Positions 59,209 through 64,000 of a DNA stretch of 64,000 nucleotides are shown piece after piece. Position 1 is the stretch's first letter. Each line of letters begins with the position of its first letter. This DNA is from Chitinophaga barathri (GTDB lineage Bacteria > Bacteroidota > Bacteroidia > Chitinophagales > Chitinophagaceae), in assembly GCF_003807585.1 (NCBI RefSeq), contig NZ_RMBX01000011.1, positions 186,001-250,000 on the forward strand, in the 5' to 3' direction. The position numbers and the translations under genes were made by a program. The notes beneath the pieces are model-generated. The model had not been told where the DNA came from. It saw only the letters and a list, made by a program, of their open reading frames with translations, and searched no databases.

Positions 59209-60188
59209 TATTTAGCAGTGACGGTGATCTGGAAGCCGCCGGCGCCGTAAAACTCCGGGCCTTTTTCTTCAAAAACAATATAATGCCAGAGGCTGGCCGT
59301 GGCGGATTGGGGATAAGCGCCCGGCGGGCAGTCTTCCGGTATCCGGAGTATCGCTTCTTCGTCCGTATAGGAAACGATCTCCAGGTCCTTATAACCTGCG
59401 AGGTTAAAAATGCCGCCGGTAGTGGCGATCCTGATGGCGAAACGTTGCAGCCCGCGGATGTCCCGGCCCGGCAGCCTGATCGTGCCGCCCTGGCTGGCGG
59501 TTACTTTGTATTCGCCTACGTTAAAGACCGGCAGGGCGTATTTCAGCCGCACAGGATAGGTGAGCACCACCGATTCTTTCAGGGAGGTGATCTTCACTTT
59601 ATACAATCCCGTATCCAATGTTTTATCGTTCGGCACCAGCCCGTCCATTTTGGTGGTGCTGAGCTGTGGCGTGCCCCGTGGCAGGCGGTGTTCCTTCCCG
59701 TTTTTATCGATCAGGGAAATATACGCCAGCGTCGTATCCGCCAGGAAATTCTGACCGGTGATGGTGATGCCGCTACCGAGGCGGGTGGTGAAGGTGTCTG
59801 TAACGGATGACAGTTCATCCGCCGCATGGGGCACCTGCATAACATGCACTTTCAGCCGGTACACGGCCTTTGCACCGTCTTTTGCGCTCACGGTATACGC
59901 CACCGTACTGTCCCGCAGGTTCACCAGTTCCCCGCTCAAAGGCTGCACGGTAGCGCCACCGGATAAGGTAATGCTCGTAGCGGCCATTTTCAGCTGGTAG
60001 AGATAATAGGGGAGGTAAATATTGATCGTTTTATCACTTTCATCGATCACGGCCCGCAGGTCGCCGTCTGAGGTGGATATCTTGTATTCCAGCACGCGGT
60101 TTGCCGGTTCCGCCGGTAAACTGACGGTTTTGGTACAGGCCGCCAGCGCCGTTGCAAGGGCGAAGCAGCCGATCAGTCGTTGTATCAT
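59208..60188 (-). CDS. IPT/TIG-type lipoprotein, second gene of the HmuY operon
   Basis: 326 residues; lipobox LAAC (Cys18). A beta-domain (about 25-115) is followed by IPT/TIG-like domains with TRLGSGITITGQNFLADTTL and TASQGGTIRLPGRDIRGLQR. The C-terminal WHYIVFEEKGPEFYGAGGF is richer in aromatics than in the paralog at 58303. The start ATG overlaps the stop of the HmuY gene by 4 bases (ATGA). It may contact the HmuY-type protein; heme or another ligand is an inference from the neighbour. Confidence 0.8.
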   Translation of the reverse strand: MIQRLIGCFALATALAACTKTVSLPAEPANRVLEYKISTSDGDLRAVIDESDKTINIYLPYYLYQLKMAATSITLSGGATVQPLSGELVNLRDSTVAYTVSAKDGAKAVYRLKVHVMQVPHAADELSSVTDTFTTRLGSGITITGQNFLADTTLAYISLIDKNGKEHRLPRGTPQLSTTKMDGLVPNDKTLDTGLYKVKITSLKESVVLTYPVRLKYALPVFNVGEYKVTASQGGTIRLPGRDIRGLQRFAIRIATTGGIFNLAGYKDLEIVSYTDEEAILRIPEDCPPGAYPQSATASLWHYIVFEEKGPEFYGAGGFQITVTAK

Positions 60189-60958
60189 GGTTCCTGTATA
60201 TCGAGTTGTTTGCTGCCATCCATCTGGATAGCGTATTTAAAGGAAATGTAACCGGTTTTATGGCTCCTGTCCGGGTCTGCGGGGGCATCTTTGTAGAAGC
60301 TGTAGATGACCAGTTTGGCATAACGTCCTTTTGCCGTTCTTACGATGACGGTGCGGGGCAATGTGTACACCACATGCGCTTTTTCATCGGCGGGCCTGTC
60401 CGGGAACATGGTGCCGTAGAAGTCATAGAATCCCCAGCCGTCCTGTCCGCCTAAGAAGTGGTCGAGGCCGATGGCGGCGTTTCCGGCAATGTTGTTATCG
60501 GCAACGGGCACCTGTTTCATTTCACGGAAAGCCCGGTCTGTCAGTGCTCTGCCGGGGATGAACTTCGGTTTGAGCTGGCTGGCGTCGTAATATTCGCTTT
60601 CGACGCCGCTGTTCAGGGCAAGGTACAACCCGCCTTTCCCCGGGCCGCCGAACCCCGGGCTGTTGGACGCAGTGCCATTGTTCGCCACGATGGTGCTGTT
60701 GTAAATGCTTACGAAGGCAATGTCCCAGTCGGCCGTCTGCGCGCGGGATTTAGGGATGGTTTTATTTTGCTCCAGGCTGAAATACAGGGTATCGCCATTG
60801 CCGGCTGAGGTGGCACTCGTATCAGCCACGAGGTTGGCAACGGCATACACCCCGGTTTTCACGAGCCCGGTTTCTTCCGGTTTGGGCTGATCGTCCTTGT
60901 CTTTCGAGCAGGCGGCCAGCAGGAGTGCAAGGGCCGCTAATGGCAGGTGTTTCTTCAT
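60185..60958 (-). CDS. HmuY-family lipoprotein
   Basis: Start at the ATG 60958 (MKKHLPLAALALLLAAC; lipobox Cys17); the frame is open to 60979. 257 residues. HmuY-type core: DTLYFSLEQNKTIPKSRAQT, ADWDIAFVSIYNSTIVANNG (about 83-102), GFYDFYGTMFPDRPADEKAH, VIVRTAKGRYAKLVIYSFYK, TGYISFKYAIQMDGSKQL. HmuY of Porphyromonas binds heme through two His; the heme His cannot be settled here, so ligand is open. No HmuR-type TonB receptor lies in the operon, which is unusual. The two IPT lipoproteins follow with overlapping starts. Confidence 0.85.
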   Translation of the reverse strand: MKKHLPLAALALLLAACSKDKDDQPKPEETGLVKTGVYAVANLVADTSATSAGNGDTLYFSLEQNKTIPKSRAQTADWDIAFVSIYNSTIVANNGTASNSPGFGGPGKGGLYLALNSGVESEYYDASQLKPKFIPGRALTDRAFREMKQVPVADNNIAGNAAIGLDHFLGGQDGWGFYDFYGTMFPDRPADEKAHVVYTLPRTVIVRTAKGRYAKLVIYSFYKDAPADPDRSHKTGYISFKYAIQMDGSKQLDIQEP

Positions 60959-61137
60959 GTCTGGTATTTGAGGCTGCAAAACTACAGCCGGCGGCCAACC
61001 AGTAAAGGAAATGAAGTTACCCGTGAGGGAATAGTTGCGGGTATGTTTTGACGATGCAACGCGATGCGGCTGTTATTTACGGCAAGGGTTTTGCGGCTTG
61101 ATTCAAAACCATTTAACCGGAATAAAACCACTACATC

Positions 61138-61653
61138 ATGCCAGACATTCATCACCAGTTACTCATAGCAGCCCCGGCTGAAAAAATTTACCATGCCATC
61201 ACCAGCCGGGAAGGATTGGCCGCCTGGTGGACTCCCGCCGCCATTGCCACGCCGGAAGTGAACAGCATAGCGCATTTCCCTTTTGGCCCGGATTATTACA
61301 AGGATATGAGGGTGACAACATTAAAACCTTTTGAAGAAGTGGGATGGACCTGCATCAAAGGCGCCCTGGAATGGATCGGCACCAGCCTTTCCTTCAGGAT
61401 CGGGCCCTTTGACCGGGGGACGCTATTGAACGCACATGATGAAATGGGAGGGCAGCTGGAACAGTTAAATAATAGTGATAGCGGTTCCCTCCTGATCTTT
61501 CATCACGATGACTGGAAAGCATACACGCCGATGTTCGCGGAATGCAATTATACCAGGGGGCAATTCCTGAGAAGCCTAAAACTGCTCTGCGAAACCGGGA
61601 AAGGCATGCCTTGGCCGAATCAGCATACTGTTTTACCGGAATCCATCCGGTGA
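61138..61653 (+). CDS. SRPBCC/AHSA1-type protein
   Basis: 171 residues with the fold signature IHHQLLIAAPAEKIYHAITS (about 3-22), GLAAWWTPAAIATPEVNSIA, VTTLKPFEEVGWTCIKGALEW, SLLIFHHDDWKAYTPMFAEC, FLRSLKLLCETGKGMPW. Similar in build to the 31584 protein but not a close relative. Ligand-binding role is family knowledge only. It is a single gene, convergent to the YD-repeat gene, with a terminator between. Confidence 0.85.
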   Translation: MPDIHHQLLIAAPAEKIYHAITSREGLAAWWTPAAIATPEVNSIAHFPFGPDYYKDMRVTTLKPFEEVGWTCIKGALEWIGTSLSFRIGPFDRGTLLNAHDEMGGQLEQLNNSDSGSLLIFHHDDWKAYTPMFAECNYTRGQFLRSLKLLCETGKGMPWPNQHTVLPESIR

Positions 61654-61674
61654 AATGGGCATCAGTGTAGAAAA

Positions 61675-61706
61675 AAACGCCACCGGTACTCATACCGGCG
61701 GCGTTT
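61675..61706. terminator. Bidirectional terminator between convergent genes
   Basis: AAACGCC (61675-61681) and GGCGTTT (61700-61706), with inner CCGGTA/TACCGG (61683-61688, 61693-61698). A run of A before it on the plus strand supplies the U-tract for the minus transcript. Confidence 0.8.
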
Positions 61707-61727
61707 CGTTTGTCAGGAAGATTATAA

Positions 61728-64000
61728 TCACGGCGTCACTTTATACTGGTAGTCGAACTGTTTGAGTATTTGTCCGTCGTGGTTCCGGACCAACTTCAGT
61801 CTTCCAAAGGGATCGTATTCGTAGAATACTGTCTTGCCTGAAGGGTCAGTTTCGCTCATCATGCCGTCTACCAGCGAATGTGTGTAGGTGTACACGAGGG
61901 CGAGGGTACCGGCGAGACCGATGCGGATCTTATTCAGTTCGGTACGCATGGCGGCGTCTGTGGTGGCCGGATTGTCCAGGATGGCCTGGCTGATGAAATT
62001 TTTCACTGTGTTCTGGTCGCTGCCCAGTATCCTGGCTACGGGGAGTTTGGAGCCATATCCCCACAGGTACACTTCTTTTACGTCGCTGGTTTTCTGCTGT
62101 TCGAGGATGTTGCCGTTGGCATCATATGCATTGAACAGATAGCGGCTCCGGTACCGGCTGTCTTTTGTTACAGCGCCGGCAGCAACGGCGGAGAGCGTGA
62201 AATCTGTGAGCGGAACGGAAGATTCTGTCAAGTATATGGCGGCAGGATAAGGTTTATCCGTCCGGTAGGATATAAATTTAGACGACACCAGTTGTTGTAC
62301 GGATGCGGGCGTGATATCGAAATTGCTTTCTTCTACGGGTAGCCCTATGGCGAACTGTTGCTGTAGCAGCAGGACGCCGTCATTGGCCGAGGTTACATTC
62401 GTATAGTCGCCGGCATATTTGTAGACCTGTACCGTTTGATGGCCATTGGACAAGGTGGTGGTAACGCTGGAGGGTTTCTGCACGGCGGTACTGTATACAT
62501 AATCCGTTTGTTGCGTGAGCGTACCTGCAGGCGTAATGTCTTCCACAACAACCCTGCTCACGGGCATGTACCCGCTGTAGTGCGAATAGGAATGATAGTT
62601 GATCTTGTCGAATTGCGGCAGGAAAACGGAGTAGGGTGCGCAAGTGGTACCGATCGTAAAAACGGACGCGAAGTGATAACTGGTGTTCATGCCCTGGAGG
62701 GTATCGGTGTAAACGGTATTATATTGATAGGTTTCCCGGCGAATGCTGTTATAGACGCCGTTTTGATTCGCGAAGATTTCCTTCTTCCATAATTTGTTCC
62801 GCTGCCAGGAACGGTTGTCGATGCTGAAGATCGGGGGTGCAAAACCCTGTTCACCAAATACCGGGAGGTTATTATAATTACGCGTGTTAAAAAACAGGCT
62901 CAGTACGTCTGTGTAGTTAAAATAGGTGTAGGCGGTTTTGCCCAGGTCGTTGCCGTTATCATCGGATACAGATTCCATTACCTGGTCATAACAGATGCTG
63001 CCGAGCGGGTAAACGGGCTCGGATGTGAGGATGTAACGCACTTCTATGTTTTCGCTGTTGGGCCAGCCGGGATTGTTCGGGTCCCAGGCTATTCCTTTTG
63101 AAACATTGTAAGTATAACCTGTTTTGAATTCTGCGCAGGTATGCTTCCCGGAGGATTTGAGTGTGCCATTGTCCAACCAGTTATAGTCATATTTTTTGAT
63201 GATGGATTTACCGGTAACTGGATCGTACAAACGGCTGCTTTTCACGCGCAGGCCGCCTGCGGGATTGAAATATGAAACGGGAGCGTCTTCATACCAGGTG
63301 AGTACTTTAATATAATAGCTGCACGGGACACCACCCATGTTAGCGGAGTAGATCTTGTAATCCCCGTTGGTGAAAGACAGGGTGTACCTCCGGTAGGCCG
63401 GAGCGGTGCCATTGCCGTTCTCGAAAGGAAGTGCCGATATCTGTGTTTCCGTGTAAACCGGGTTGCCGTTCGCATCTTTGACGGCAAAAGGCAGGTTCAT
63501 GACAAGCGGGCCGTTTATGCAGGTCTGTACGTCAAACTGGATCTGAATGGTCTTGTCGGGGGTATTGTGGATACTGAGGTTTCCCAGGAAGGTACCGCTC
63601 GCACCGGTTACAGAGTAGGCAACGGGTGGGTGTGTAATAAAGGGAACAACGGCGGTGACATTGCCGGTCGTGGTGTTCTGCTCATACTCAAGTTCCAGGT
63701 GCCCCCCGGTGGGATAGGTCACTTTTTTTAATACGCCCGTTTTGGTCCGTGCCAGGTCAGGTGCGCGGTGCGTGGTGATATATTCCGGGGACATTTTCAG
63801 CAAGGCGGGATCCTGGAAGATGCCTTCCAGCATGGAGTTGTATGGGTTTGCATTGTAATATCCCCACCAGTCGCGTTTGGCTGAAAAACGGTCAGGCATC
63901 GGGCCGATCCCTGGTTCGTATTCAATGGTATAATTGTGGGCAGGTAGATTGGTGGTGGTATTATACTCATCCAGCCCGTAGAGAAAGAGCCGTTTATCCT
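61728..64000 (-). CDS. YD/RHS-repeat protein, C-terminal part, runs off the right edge
   Basis: The frame is open from the stop at 61728 up to the window end (codons above the ATG at 63899 read FLYGLDEYNTTTNLP, HNYTIEYEPGIGPMPDRFSA), so at least 757 residues and no start seen. Typical Bacteroidota RHS/YD text: FSAKRDWWGYYNANPYNSML, YDPVTGKSIIKKYDYNWLDN, KTAYTYFNYTDVL, AYDANGNILEQQKTSDVKEV, DPSGKTVFYEYDPFGRLKLV, RNHDGQILKQFDYQYKVTP at the end. Such proteins form large beta-cages or surface repeats, sometimes delivering toxins; no toxin domain follows the last YD repeat here. An upstream part with signal peptide is expected outside the window. Confidence 0.88.
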   Translation of the reverse strand, partial: DKRLFLYGLDEYNTTTNLPAHNYTIEYEPGIGPMPDRFSAKRDWWGYYNANPYNSMLEGIFQDPALLKMSPEYITTHRAPDLARTKTGVLKKVTYPTGGHLELEYEQNTTTGNVTAVVPFITHPPVAYSVTGASGTFLGNLSIHNTPDKTIQIQFDVQTCINGPLVMNLPFAVKDANGNPVYTETQISALPFENGNGTAPAYRRYTLSFTNGDYKIYSANMGGVPCSYYIKVLTWYEDAPVSYFNPAGGLRVKSSRLYDPVTGKSIIKKYDYNWLDNGTLKSSGKHTCAEFKTGYTYNVSKGIAWDPNNPGWPNSENIEVRYILTSEPVYPLGSICYDQVMESVSDDNGNDLGKTAYTYFNYTDVLSLFFNTRNYNNLPVFGEQGFAPPIFSIDNRSWQRNKLWKKEIFANQNGVYNSIRRETYQYNTVYTDTLQGMNTSYHFASVFTIGTTCAPYSVFLPQFDKINYHSYSHYSGYMPVSRVVVEDITPAGTLTQQTDYVYSTAVQKPSSVTTTLSNGHQTVQVYKYAGDYTNVTSANDGVLLLQQQFAIGLPVEESNFDITPASVQQLVSSKFISYRTDKPYPAAIYLTESSVPLTDFTLSAVAAGAVTKDSRYRSRYLFNAYDANGNILEQQKTSDVKEVYLWGYGSKLPVARILGSDQNTVKNFISQAILDNPATTDAAMRTELNKIRIGLAGTLALVYTYTHSLVDGMMSETDPSGKTVFYEYDPFGRLKLVRNHDGQILKQFDYQYKVTP

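Overview
The window reads as a chromosomal segment of a Bacteroidota bacterium, most like the Chitinophaga group. Grounds: a SusC/SusD pair, T9SS proteins (a PorP/SprF-like protein and a type-B sorting C-terminus on a giant adhesin), SprB repeats, many lipoproteins with short signal peptides ending in a lipobox Cys followed by charged residues, TAnnTTTG-type promoters, and a BtuB/BtuG-type vitamin B12 uptake locus. The genus is an inference from protein style, not from a marker gene.

Layout. 1-15.1 kb is an accessory island. It holds a small-gene pair, a DUF6088/AbiEi-like gene, a hipB-hipA pair with an operator-like palindrome, an XRE-ImmA metallopeptidase operon, a mobilization module (broken excisionase-like HTH gene, four back-to-back hairpins, mobC, relaxase), broken or frameshifted genes, a candidate structured RNA, and an XRE-AIPR (abortive infection) pair on very A+T-rich DNA. 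An AlkD-like DNA repair gene and a DUF1835 gene follow. A 14-bp sequence occurs exactly at 4006 and 13104, and as a 10/14 match at 14981. Each copy is followed at once by a different intrinsic terminator, which looks like serial integration scars. No integrase lies inside the window.

15.1-17.5 kb is an arylsulfatase gene broken by an in-frame TAG and a frameshift. 17.7-26.7 kb is a cobalamin-riboswitch-controlled operon: btuB, a btuG-like propeller lipoprotein, two paralogous PKD-type lipoproteins, a DUF4465 lipoprotein and a second propeller lipoprotein. Convergent to it, 26.8-31.0 kb holds metE (B12-independent methionine synthase), an MTHFR-like gene and a PTPS-type pterin gene under a second cobalamin riboswitch. 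The two operons together make a B12 supply-and-bypass block: with enough B12 both should be turned down.

31.1-33.4 kb carries an Lrp/AsnC regulator, an AHSA1-type protein and a geranylgeranyl-reductase-like flavoprotein. 33.8-49.1 kb is a gliding/adhesion-type cluster: a structured leader, a 3978-residue SprB-repeat protein, a PorP/SprF-like protein and a PorE-like TPR-propeller-OmpA lipoprotein or periplasmic protein. Within the adhesin gene a 450-bp dimer repeat keeps exact register over more than 4 kb. 49.3 kb holds a MITE-like nested palindrome. 49.9-54.9 kb is the SusC/SusD pair. 55-58 kb has a LuxR regulator, a DUF3667 membrane protein and a tandem pair of small paralogs. 58.3-61.0 kb is an HmuY-type lipoprotein operon. 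The right edge (61.7-64.0 kb) is the C-terminal part of a YD/RHS-repeat protein that runs off the window.
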